A stretch of 64,000 bases of DNA, taken from NCBI GenBank assembly GCA_020845695.1, contig JADLFG010000015.1, positions 124,001-188,000 of the forward strand, in the 5' to 3' direction. The stretch is from Thermoleophilia bacterium (GTDB lineage: Bacteria > Actinomycetota > Thermoleophilia > Gaiellales > Gaiellaceae). The notes under the pieces are model-generated. The model did no database searches. It saw only the letters and a list, made by a program, of their open reading frames with translations, and was not told the DNA's origin. Below, piece after piece: positions 1 to 7,223 of the stretch (position 1 is the first letter of the stretch; every line of letters starts with the position of its first letter). A program made the translations under genes and the position numbers.

Positions 1-138
1 GCTAGCCGTGTCGGCCATGCCGGTCTCCGGCATCTCCTCGTCCATCGAGCCCGAGTTCTCCGCCTGCAGATGCTCGATCGCGCTGACCACCCGCTGCCGC
101 TCGTCGAGGAGGAGCCCCCGGAAGCGCTCGATGTTCAC
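1..138 (-). CDS. TraR/DksA-family zinc-finger protein, N-terminal part (cut by window edge)
   Basis: Only the first 46 codons lie inside the window; the gene runs off the left edge. Reading from a GTG at 138, the peptide begins VNIERFRGLLLDERQRV and continues with a Glu-rich stretch ending MPETGMADTAS. This resembles the N-terminal helix of actinobacterial DksA/TraR proteins, which carry a C4 zinc finger further on (not visible here). A purine-rich ribosome site (AAGGGAG) sits just upstream, and the GTG overlaps the stop of the DUF167 gene as GTGA. Known members bind RNA polymerase; the role here is inferred. Confidence 0.65.
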   Translation of the reverse strand, partial: MNIERFRGLLLDERQRVVSAIEHLQAENSGSMDEEMPETGMADTAS

Positions 139-458
139 GTCGTCTCCCTTCGCTGGCCGGCGGCGAGGAGCCGCTCGATCTCGTCGTTGGTCATGCCGTC
201 CACCTCGATCACCTTATCCCGCGACGCCCCTCCGGAGGCGAGGCGAACGCGCGCTGCGGGCAGGCCGAGCGTCGCCGCGACCAGCTCGACCAGCGCCTGA
301 TTCGCCCGCCCGCGTTCCGCGGGCGCGGCAACACGTGCTTTCCAGCCATCTCCGTGGCGTCCGACGATCTCGCTCCGTGCGGCCCCGGGGGAGACGCGCA
401 GCGAAACGCGCGCCGGCCGGTCGGGTGACCGCCTGCCGGCCGCGCCAGTGTATCCCAT
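135..458 (-). CDS. DUF167 (YggU-family) protein
   Basis: A 107-residue protein. The family core starts near residue 18 (VSLRVSPGAARSEIVG) and includes the typical EVDGM segment near the C-terminus. DUF167 proteins are small alpha/beta folds of unknown function, and in Gram-positive bacteria they often sit downstream of the YggS/YggT/SepF division cluster, as here. The first residues before the core look poorly conserved, so the true start may lie slightly inside. The stop overlaps the GTG of the DksA-like gene by four bases, suggesting translational coupling. Confidence 0.8.
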   Translation of the reverse strand: MGYTGAAGRRSPDRPARVSLRVSPGAARSEIVGRHGDGWKARVAAPAERGRANQALVELVAATLGLPAARVRLASGGASRDKVIEVDGMTNDEIERLLAAGQRRETT

Positions 459-475
459 GACGGCGCCCGGTCCGA

Positions 476-952
476 TCAGGCCGCCTGGCCGGGCAGCCTC
501 AATTCGCCCGTGTCCTCGAGCTCCGGGCGCTCGGAGAGCTGGCCGAGCGCGGCCTCGAGGTCGGCGCGGATCGCCGCGCGCGCGGCCTGCAGCCGGCGGA
601 TCTCGACGAGCAGCCGCTCCCGCTCCGCCTCCGCCCCGTTGACGATCTCGCGCGCCTTCAGCCGGCCCTCCTCTACGGTCAGCTCGTAGTCGCGCCGGCC
701 CTGCGTGCGAAGATCCTCGGCGGCCCGCTCGGCGGACATCATCGTGTCGCGCAGCAGCCGCTCGAGGTCACGGAAGCGGGCCAGCTCGCCCTCGAGCCGC
801 TCGACGTCGTCGCGGAGGTCGGCGCGCTCGCGCCACGCCTCCTCGTAGCTCGCGGCGATCTGCTCGAGCAGCCGCTTCGTCGCCCTCGTGCTGTACCCAC
901 CGGGCGCGCGCCGCAGCCGCACGTGGCGGATCTCGACCGGCGTGATCGTCAT
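476..952 (-). CDS. DivIVA domain-containing protein
   Basis: A 158-residue protein. The N-terminal segment (VEIRHVRLRRAPGGYSTRAT) matches the membrane-binding DivIVA head, and residues 30-130 are a charged, Leu-rich coiled coil. DivIVA proteins mark negatively curved membrane at poles and septa and recruit division or growth machinery; actinobacterial homologues (Wag31) organise polar growth. At about 160 residues this is a short, SepIVA-sized member rather than a full Wag31. The start lies one base after the yggT stop (TGAGATG), so it belongs to the division operon running from yggS to DUF167. Confidence 0.85.
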   Translation of the reverse strand: MTITPVEIRHVRLRRAPGGYSTRATKRLLEQIAASYEEAWRERADLRDDVERLEGELARFRDLERLLRDTMMSAERAAEDLRTQGRRDYELTVEEGRLKAREIVNGAEAERERLLVEIRRLQAARAAIRADLEAALGQLSERPELEDTGELRLPGQAA

Positions 953-953
953 C

Positions 954-1268
954 TCACCGTAGTTGTTCGATGCCGGCGACGATCAACCTCCACGCGGCCG
1001 AGAGGGCGAGGATGCCGAGGATCGGCGAGAGGTCGAGCCCGAGCCCGCCCAGCCGCAGCGCCGGCAGGAGGCGGCGAAACAGCGCCAGGTAGGGGTTGAC
1101 CGTGTCGTGGAGGAAGCGCTGGCAGCGTGACAGCCACGGGCTGTAGGGAAGCCGGATCCACGACGTCAGGATGTAGACGAAGATCAGGAGCAGGTAGACG
1201 TAGTAGAGCGCCGTGACGAAGCGGACCGCCGTCGAGACCGCATCCGCGAGCACCATCGCACCGAGCAT
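954..1268 (-). CDS. YggT-family membrane protein
   Basis: A 104-residue protein with two hydrophobic spans, at roughly residues 17-37 and 80-98, and the family-typical stretch SWIRLPYSPW followed by NPYLALFRRLLP between them. YggT proteins are small integral membrane proteins of the division cluster, lying between sepF and divIVA in many Gram-positive bacteria and cyanobacteria. They are implicated in septum or nucleoid positioning, but the biochemical role is unclear. Gene order (sepF, yggT, divIVA) and tight spacing support the assignment. Confidence 0.85.
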   Translation of the reverse strand: MLGAMVLADAVSTAVRFVTALYYVYLLLIFVYILTSWIRLPYSPWLSRCQRFLHDTVNPYLALFRRLLPALRLGGLGLDLSPILGILALSAAWRLIVAGIEQLR

Positions 1269-1288
1269 CGCGGCCGGCCGCTTCCGGC

Positions 1289-1846
1289 CTAGGCCTGGTT
1301 GAAGAAGCCGCGCTCGAGCATCCGCGCGCGCTCCTCCGCAGACACTTCGACGTTCCGGGGGGTGAGCAGGAACACCTTGTCCGCGACGCGCTGCATGCCG
1401 CCGTTGAGCGCGTACGTGAGGCCGCTCGAGAAGTCGATCAGCCGCTTCGCCAGCTCCGGGTCGGCGTTCTGGAGGTTCAGGATCACGGGAACCGAGTCCT
1501 TGAACTTGTCGGCGATCGCCTGCGCGTCGTTGAAGCTGCGCGGCATCACGAGGTGGACCCGCTGCGACGAGCCGGAGCCCTGGACGGCCTCGAGCGGCGG
1601 GCGGGCCGGCGCGCGCCTCGGCGCGGGCGCGGCCTGCGTCCGGGCGGGAGCGTCGGGCTCCGACCAGTCGTCGAACTCCTCCGCGCGCGCCGTCCGGGCG
1701 CGATGGAGCCGGCGCACGTTCGGTCGCTCGGAGTAGCTGCGCTCGAGCTCGGCCTCGGCCGAGAACTCCTCGTCCCAGTACCCGTCCTCCTCATCGGCGA
1801 TGCCGAAGTAGACGAGCGCCCGGTTCCAAACGTTGCCGAGTCCCAT
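1289..1846 (-). CDS. sepF: Cell division protein SepF
   Basis: A 185-residue protein. An N-terminal amphipathic segment (residues 1-18, including WNRALVYFG) is the expected membrane anchor. It is followed by an acidic/Pro-Ala linker and, from about residue 95, the SepF core with the motif SFNDAQAIADKFKDSVPV and the helix AKRLIDFSSGL. SepF ties FtsZ polymers to the membrane, and in actinobacteria it is the main FtsZ anchor because FtsA is absent. It lies directly downstream of yggS, as in many Gram-positive bacteria. Confidence 0.95.
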   Translation of the reverse strand: MGLGNVWNRALVYFGIADEEDGYWDEEFSAEAELERSYSERPNVRRLHRARTARAEEFDDWSEPDAPARTQAAPAPRRAPARPPLEAVQGSGSSQRVHLVMPRSFNDAQAIADKFKDSVPVILNLQNADPELAKRLIDFSSGLTYALNGGMQRVADKVFLLTPRNVEVSAEERARMLERGFFNQA

Positions 1847-1858
1847 TTGCTCGAAATG

Positions 1859-2467
1859 TTACCGCCCGAAGAGAACGGATCCGACCCGGACGAAGGTCGC
1901 GCCCTCCTCCGCTGCCACCCGGTAGTCCTGGGTCGTGCCCATCGACAGCTCGGCCAGGCCGTGCTCGCCGGCGAGCAGGGCGAGCTCCCGGAAGTGGGGA
2001 CGCGACCGCTCGGGGTCGCCCGCGAACGGTGGCATGGTCATCAACCCGCGGACGTCCACCCCGGCGGCGCGCACCTCGCGCAGGAACGCGCCGAGCTCCC
2101 GCGGCGCGATCCCGGACTTCGACTCCTCGCCGGCGAGGTTGACCTGGACGAGCGCGGGCACGGTCAGGCGGCGCGCGGCCGAGAGCGAGTCGAGCGAGTG
2201 CACGAGCTCGCACAGCCCCGATACGAGCGGCGCCTTGCGCGACTGGAGGTGCCCGATGAAGTGCCAGCGAAACGCGTCCGGGTAGCGAGCGTGCTTCGCC
2301 GCCAGGTCCTGGGCGCGGTTCTCGCCGACGACTTCGACCCCCGCCGCGACGAGCAGCGCGAGCTCGTCGGCGGTCACGTACTTGGTCGCGACGACGACGG
2401 TGCAGCGTGGCCCCACCTCGTCGCACACCCGCCGGTACGCCGCCCCGATCTCCTCAGCCGACCACAT
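1859..2467 (-). CDS. yggS: YggS-family pyridoxal phosphate homeostasis protein
   Basis: A 202-residue single-domain TIM-barrel PLP protein. The PLP lysine is in the motif VVATKYV near residue 29, and HFIGHLQSRK and SMGTTQDYRVA are signature segments. The family (PLPBP/YggS/YlmE) buffers free pyridoxal phosphate and has no established enzymatic turnover. The ATG start overlaps the end of pgeF by 14 bases and sepF follows after a short gap, so these genes are probably co-transcribed. Confidence 0.93.
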   Translation of the reverse strand: MWSAEEIGAAYRRVCDEVGPRCTVVVATKYVTADELALLVAAGVEVVGENRAQDLAAKHARYPDAFRWHFIGHLQSRKAPLVSGLCELVHSLDSLSAARRLTVPALVQVNLAGEESKSGIAPRELGAFLREVRAAGVDVRGLMTMPPFAGDPERSRPHFRELALLAGEHGLAELSMGTTQDYRVAAEEGATFVRVGSVLFGR

Positions 2468-3185
2468 ACCCGATCATTCCCTGCCGGCCCGTCCGTCCCT
2501 GGTCGCGGCGGTGCGAGAAGTAGCGCTCGGCGTCGCAGGCGGTGCACCCGCCGACCCGCTCGATCCGCCCGACCCCGGCCGCGCGGAGGGCACGCTCCGC
2601 GGCGAGCGGCAGGTCGAGCCGGCCCCACCGGACGACGTCGTCGCCGAATGCGGACCGGTACCCGCCGGCGACCTCGTCGCCGACCGCATAGCAGCACGGC
2701 CCGATCCCGGGTCCGATCGCCGCGGCGAGCCGGCTGCCCCCGAGCGCGGCCACGCCGCTCGCGAGGATCCCCGCCAAGAGCCCCCGCCAGCCCGCGTGCA
2801 GCGCGGCGAGCGCCGGTTCCCCCTCCGTGCGGCAGAGCGCGACCGGCAGGCAGTCGGCGGTCAGGACGAGCAGCGCCTCCCCGGGCACGTCCGACCAGAG
2901 CCCGTCGCAGCGCTCGAGCGGCACGTCCCGGTCGAGGATCCCGCCCGGCCGCGCCCGCAGGACGTCGGCTCCGTGCTGCTGCCACGGAAGCTGCGCCCGG
3001 CCTGCGTCCGTCCCGGCCGCCGCGCAGGCAAGCCGGCGGTTCTCGAGCACGTTCGCGGGCTCGTCGCCGGTCAAGAGCCCGAGGTTGAGCGAGCGGTAGG
3101 CGCCGACCGAGACGCCGCCGCGGCGGGTCGAGAACGCGACCCTGTAGGGGCCGGGGGCATCCCAGTGGAGGAGCTCGGCGGTCAC
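2454..3185 (-). CDS. pgeF: Peptidoglycan editing factor PgeF (YlmD/YfiH family)
   Basis: A 243-residue protein of the polyphenol-oxidase-like/YlmD family. Metal-site motifs are visible: LTADCLPVAL (Cys), LHAGWRGLL (His) and GPGIGPCCYAVG. PgeF (YfiH) removes misincorporated residues from peptidoglycan stem peptides and also shows purine-nucleoside/copper oxidase activity in vitro. I chose the GTG at 3185 because it overlaps the upstream M50 stop as GTGA and the conserved sequence starts immediately after it. The end overlaps the yggS start. Confidence 0.9.
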   Translation of the reverse strand: MTAELLHWDAPGPYRVAFSTRRGGVSVGAYRSLNLGLLTGDEPANVLENRRLACAAAGTDAGRAQLPWQQHGADVLRARPGGILDRDVPLERCDGLWSDVPGEALLVLTADCLPVALCRTEGEPALAALHAGWRGLLAGILASGVAALGGSRLAAAIGPGIGPCCYAVGDEVAGGYRSAFGDDVVRWGRLDLPLAAERALRAAGVGRIERVGGCTACDAERYFSHRRDQGRTGRQGMIGYVVG

Positions 3186-3802
3186 GCGCCGACGATCGTG
3201 CCCATCACCCGCGTGACGCCGTCGAACGCGCTCACGAGCAGGTCGGTGAACGGCCCGTGGAAGACGAAGAAGAGGCCGAGCACGACGATCATCCCGTAGT
3301 GGTCGAGGCGGATCCAGTGGCGGTAGGTCGTGTCGTCCATGACCGCGCCGACGATCCGGGAGCCGTCGAGCGGCGGGATCGGGATCAGGTTGAAGATCCC
3401 GAGCACGACATTGACGCGGTAGGCGAGGTCGGCGAGGTCGAGCGCCCGGCCGTCGAGGCCGCCGTGGACGACGAGCGCGAGGCTCGCGAGCGCGAGCGCG
3501 AAGTTGGTGGCCGGGCCGGCCGCCGCCACGACGGCCATGCCCTGCTTCGGGCGGCGGAAGTAGCCCGGATTGACCGGGACGGGCTTCGCCCAGCCGAACG
3601 GCATCCCGCCGACGAGCGACGTGACCGCGAACATGAGCGTCCCGAGCGGGTCGAGGTGCCGCAGCGGGTTGAGCGTGATCCGTCCCTCGCCGCGGGCGGT
3701 CGGGTCGCCGAGCTTCCAGGCCACCCACGCGTGCGCGAGCTCGTGCAGCGCGAGCGAGACGAGCACGCACGGCGCGAGCAGCAGAAAGAGGTCGAGGTCC
3801 AT
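3182..3802 (-). CDS. Site-2 protease family (M50) zinc metalloprotease
   Basis: A 206-residue polytopic membrane protein. The zinc motif HELAH lies near residue 20 in the first membrane segment, and the second metal-binding segment NLIPIPPLDGSRI is near residue 140, the NxxPxxxLDG signature of M50. It belongs to the short group without a PDZ domain. Such proteins perform intramembrane proteolysis, but substrates of this subgroup are unknown. The ATG at 3802 gives the standard N-terminus ahead of the first membrane helix. The stop overlaps the pgeF start. Confidence 0.9.
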   Translation of the reverse strand: MDLDLFLLLAPCVLVSLALHELAHAWVAWKLGDPTARGEGRITLNPLRHLDPLGTLMFAVTSLVGGMPFGWAKPVPVNPGYFRRPKQGMAVVAAAGPATNFALALASLALVVHGGLDGRALDLADLAYRVNVVLGIFNLIPIPPLDGSRIVGAVMDDTTYRHWIRLDHYGMIVVLGLFFVFHGPFTDLLVSAFDGVTRVMGTIVGA

Positions 3803-3837
3803 CGCCCTGACGGTAGCGCTTCGGGTGCCGCCCGCCG

Positions 3838-6405
3838 CTACCCGGCCGGGGCGATCAGCTCCCTGGCGGCCGCGAGCTCCGCGCTGCGCCCGTCGAGCTC
3901 GCCGTTCAGCTTGCGGCGCAGCACCTCCGCGAGGATCTTCCCGACGAGCGGCGACTCGGCGACGCCGAGCTCGGCGAGATCGCCGCCCGAGATCTCGAGC
4001 GAGACCGTGCGCAGCGCGTCGAAGTAGCGGCGAAGCCACGTCTCGGCGGCCGAGCCGGGCGGCGCGAGCGCGAGCGCGTGGACGGCGCCGTCCGGGTCGT
4101 GCGGCTCGATCAGCCGCCGCACCTCCGCCGGCTCGCGAGCGCTTCCGAGCAGCGCGACGAGGCGGGGCGCGACCGCGACCGCGTCCGCGACCGCGTCGGC
4201 GTCACGCCGGCGCAGCCGCAGGCGGCCGAACCACTCGTACAGCTCGTCGGCGGGGAGCCGGCGGGCGAGCACCGCCAGGCGCGAGCGCCACGGCGGCGAC
4301 GCCGGCGTGTACCGGGCCCGCAGCGCGTCGACCCGCCCGAGCAGCTCGACCGTGTCCGGGTCGGCCGCCAAGTGCGGGTGCACCGCCTGGGCGAGCCCGA
4401 GCTCGCCGAGGCGTGACACCGACGCCGCGACCTCGGCCTCGCCGAGCAGGAGCACGAGCTCGTCCCGCAGCCGGGCCGACGAGAGCTCCCCGACCAGGTT
4501 CATCTCGACGCAGGCGCGCGCGAGCGCGACCGTGTGGCCGTCCATCCGGAACCCGTAGCGGCTCTCGTAGCGGATGGCGCGGAAGATCCTGGTCGGGTCC
4601 TCGATGAAGGAGAGGTTGTGCAGCACGCGGACGATCCGGGCCTCGAGGTCGGCGAGCCCGCCGAACGGGTCGACGAGTCGCCCGAAGTCCTCGCCGCGCA
4701 GCGAGACGGCGAGCGCGTTGATCGTGAAGTCGCGGCGGTAGAGATCCTGGCGGATCGACGCTTGCTCGACCGCGGGCAGCGCGGCCGGCTCGTCGTAGAA
4801 CTCGGTGCGGGTCGTCGCCACGTCGACGCGCCCGCCGGGCCACTTGACGACCGCGGTTCCGAACCGCTCGTGCGGGACGGCGCGCCCGCCGAGAGCAGCG
4901 GCGAGCGCCCGACCCAGCGCGATCCCGTCGCCTTCGACCGCGATATCGATGTCGAAGCCGGGCTCGCCGAGGAGGATGTCACGGACGGTGCCACCAACGA
5001 GGTACACCCCGTCGAAGGGGCCGCTGACGGCCTGGATCGCCTCCCAGACTGGCTCGAGGCCGGGCAGGGCGAGCAGGCGGCGGCGCAGGTCGCGCCCGGG
5101 TGCGGGGGCCGCGGCCGCGACCGGCTCGCCCAGGCCGCGCAGGACGTCGCCGCGCGTGACGACGCCGACCACCTCGCCGTCGCGAACGACCGGGACCCGG
5201 CCGGCATGGGCCCGGGCGACGAGCTGCTGGAGCTCCGGGAGCGTTGTCCGCTCCCCGCAGCTGACGACGTTCGAGCTCATCACGGCTTTCACGGGCGCGT
5301 GCGCGAGCCCGTGCCCGATCGCCTTGTCGAGATCCTCCCGGCCGACGATGCCGACGAGCTCGCGGCGGCCGCCGACCTGGATCCCGCTCTGGCGGTGGCG
5401 CTGGCAGAGCGCCATGGCGTGCGCGACCGAGTCGCCGGGCGAGACGAACCGCGCCGGTCGCGACATGATCTCCGCCGCTGTCGCCGGCTCCCGGACCGCC
5501 GCCGGCAGCGCGGCCAGGAGCCGCTCGCGGGCTGCCGCGAGCGCGCCGTGGTAGGTCGCGGACGCCGCCTGCGGGTGGCCGCCGCCGCCGAGCGCGCGAG
5601 CGGCCGCGGCGGCGTCGAGCTCGGCGCTGCGGCTGCGCAGGACGCAGACGACGCGACCTTCCATCTCGACCAGGCACGCGAGTGCCCGGCAGTCGGTCAG
5701 GTCGACGAGCTTGCTGGCGAGGTTCGAGATCCCCTCCACGTAGGAATCCCAGACGACCGCGGCGACCAGCACGTCGACGCCCGCGACGGCCACCGGCTCG
5801 GCCGCCGCCAGGAGCGCATCGAGCAGCGCCCGCTCCTCGGCGGCGAGCGGCGCCCGCAGCCACTGGGCGACCATCTCCTGACGCGCGCCATGGCGCAGGC
5901 ACCAGCCGAGCGCCTCGGCGTCGCGCCGGGTCGCCGTCGGATGCGTCAGCGAGCCGGTGTCCTCGTGGATCCCGAGCGCGAGCACGGTCGCCTCGAGCGG
6001 GGTGACGGCGAGATCGCGCTCGGCGAGGATCGCGACCAGCGCGGTCGTCAGCGCCCCGTCCTCGGTCAGGACGACGTTCTCGGGCGGGAGCCACGACGGG
6101 GACTCCGAGCGGTGGTGGTCGAACAGCACCAGCTCGATCCCCGGCCTGCGAGTCAGCTCCTCGAGCTCGCCGAGGCGCGACGGGTCGGTCGTCTCGACGG
6201 CAATGAGCCGCGTGACCGCGGCGAGGTCGACCCTCGAGGCGTCAACGAGGTCGAGCTCGTCCGCGTGCAGCCGGTAGAACTCCCGGACGTTGCGGTTGAG
6301 CGCGCCGTGGAGAACGACGAGCGCCCCGGGGTAGAGCCGCCGGCAGGCGAGCATCGAGGCGAAGCAGTCGAAGTCGGTGTTGCCGTGCCCGGCGATCACG
6401 TCCAT
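3838..6405 (-). CDS. DHH-CBS-CBS-tRNA nucleotidyltransferase fusion (CCA/A-adding enzyme)
   Basis: An 855-residue multidomain protein. Residues 1-300 form a DHH/DHHA1 phosphoesterase (NTDFD at 9, FDHH at 95, GGGGH at 273). Two CBS domains span about 310-430. The C-terminal half is a class II poly(A) polymerase/CCA enzyme with DIDI at 485, RRDFTINALA, and the downstream FIEDPTRIFRAIRYESR segment. In bacteria such as Aquifex and Thermus the fused form adds only the terminal A of CCA (established family knowledge); which bases are added here cannot be read from sequence. The ATG at 6405 starts directly before the first DHH strand. Confidence 0.92.
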   Translation of the reverse strand: MDVIAGHGNTDFDCFASMLACRRLYPGALVVLHGALNRNVREFYRLHADELDLVDASRVDLAAVTRLIAVETTDPSRLGELEELTRRPGIELVLFDHHRSESPSWLPPENVVLTEDGALTTALVAILAERDLAVTPLEATVLALGIHEDTGSLTHPTATRRDAEALGWCLRHGARQEMVAQWLRAPLAAEERALLDALLAAAEPVAVAGVDVLVAAVVWDSYVEGISNLASKLVDLTDCRALACLVEMEGRVVCVLRSRSAELDAAAAARALGGGGHPQAASATYHGALAAARERLLAALPAAVREPATAAEIMSRPARFVSPGDSVAHAMALCQRHRQSGIQVGGRRELVGIVGREDLDKAIGHGLAHAPVKAVMSSNVVSCGERTTLPELQQLVARAHAGRVPVVRDGEVVGVVTRGDVLRGLGEPVAAAAPAPGRDLRRRLLALPGLEPVWEAIQAVSGPFDGVYLVGGTVRDILLGEPGFDIDIAVEGDGIALGRALAAALGGRAVPHERFGTAVVKWPGGRVDVATTRTEFYDEPAALPAVEQASIRQDLYRRDFTINALAVSLRGEDFGRLVDPFGGLADLEARIVRVLHNLSFIEDPTRIFRAIRYESRYGFRMDGHTVALARACVEMNLVGELSSARLRDELVLLLGEAEVAASVSRLGELGLAQAVHPHLAADPDTVELLGRVDALRARYTPASPPWRSRLAVLARRLPADELYEWFGRLRLRRRDADAVADAVAVAPRLVALLGSAREPAEVRRLIEPHDPDGAVHALALAPPGSAAETWLRRYFDALRTVSLEISGGDLAELGVAESPLVGKILAEVLRRKLNGELDGRSAELAAARELIAPAG

Positions 6406-6490
6406 GCGCCCAGTGTAGGCGGGGTCAGAAACAGCGTTGCCCCACTCAGAGCCCCGTGCCCCACCCGCCTCGCCCCAGCAGGATCTAGTT

Positions 6491-6517
6491 ATGAGCATGC
6501 TAAGCTATGAGCATGCT
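6491..6517. promoter_or_regulatory. Repeated palindrome at the vapB start (probable autoregulatory operator)
   Basis: The 11-mer ATGAGCATGCT occurs at 6491-6501 and again at 6507-6517. Each copy contains the perfect 8-bp palindrome AGCATGCT, and the two centres are 16 bp apart. The second copy overlaps the vapB start codon. Two inverted-repeat half-operators in tandem are the usual arrangement for ribbon-helix-helix antitoxin/toxin autorepression, so this is the likely VapBC operator (inference). The first copy also offers an out-of-frame ATG. Confidence 0.6.
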
Positions 6518-6761
6518 CACCCACCGACTCCAGGTCCTGATCGACCCCGAGCAGTACGAGCGCCTCCAGCGCGAGGCCGAGACCAGGAGAACGACGATCG
6601 CGGTCGTCGTCCGCGACGCGATCGATCGGGCGGTTCCCGTGACCGCGACACTGCGGCGCGAGGCGGCCGACTTCCTCCTCGGCCTCGACCCGATCCCGCT
6701 CCCCGATGACCCGGACGAGCTCGAGGCTGAGCTCGACGCCATGTTCGACGAGGCCGGGTGA
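6507..6761 (+). CDS. Ribbon-helix-helix antitoxin (VapB-like)
   Basis: An 84-residue protein. Residues 4-45 (HRLQVLIDPEQYERL, then TTIAVVVRDAIDRA) fit a ribbon-helix-helix DNA-binding domain. The acidic C-terminal tail, rich in Asp and Glu, is typical of an antitoxin segment that blocks a PIN toxin. The stop overlaps the following PIN gene start by four bases (GTGA), the classical antitoxin-toxin coupling. The palindromic repeat at its start codon suggests autoregulation. Confidence 0.82.
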   Translation: MSMLTHRLQVLIDPEQYERLQREAETRRTTIAVVVRDAIDRAVPVTATLRREAADFLLGLDPIPLPDDPDELEAELDAMFDEAG

Positions 6762-7186
6762 TCCTGCTCGACACGAGCGTGCTCCTGTATGCGGTCGGCG
6801 ACGAGCACGCGTTGCAGGAGCCCTGCCGGCGCATCGTCGACAGGATCGGTGACGGGGCCCTCCAGGCCACCACGGCGGTCGGCGTGATCCAGGAGTTCAT
6901 GCACGTCTACGCGATCCGGAGATCGCGCCGAGCGGCCGCTGCGTCAGCGCGCCGGTACACGGCGCTTCTCGGCCCCCTGGCGGAAGCCGGGGAGCATGAT
7001 TTGGCACTGGCCGTCGACCTGTTCGAGGCACGCCCGGGCCTGCAGGCGTTCGACGCGCTGCTGGCGGCGACCGCCCTGAACTCGAGGGCCGAGGCGCTCG
7101 TGACCGCCGACCGCGCATTCGCCGGCATCCCGGGCCTGGTGGTGCTCGACCCTCGCTCGCCGGAGCTCGAGACGCTCGTCGGCTGA
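6758..7186 (+). CDS. PIN-domain ribonuclease toxin (VapC-like)
   Basis: A 142-residue PIN protein. Predicted acidic active-site residues are visible: Asp in MILLDTSVLLYA, Glu in VIQEFMHV, Asp in AFDALLAATAL and Asp in VTADRAF. VapC toxins cleave structured RNAs such as initiator tRNA or 23S rRNA loops; the target here is unknown. All four positions look intact, so the toxin is probably functional. Translation starts at a GTG overlapping the antitoxin stop. Confidence 0.88.
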   Translation: MILLDTSVLLYAVGDEHALQEPCRRIVDRIGDGALQATTAVGVIQEFMHVYAIRRSRRAAAASARRYTALLGPLAEAGEHDLALAVDLFEARPGLQAFDALLAATALNSRAEALVTADRAFAGIPGLVVLDPRSPELETLVG

Positions 7187-7223
7187 CGGCCGTTGCCGCC
7201 CGCGGCCGCTACCCTCCGCTGCG

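Noticed and set aside
4534..6510. A 658-codon plus-strand open frame
   Set aside because: Antisense shadow of the DHH-CBS-CCA gene, whose motifs are complete on the minus strand.
6437..6709. Alternative start at ATG 6491 for the antitoxin
   Set aside because: That ATG is out of frame with the RHH protein and belongs to the duplicated operator repeat.
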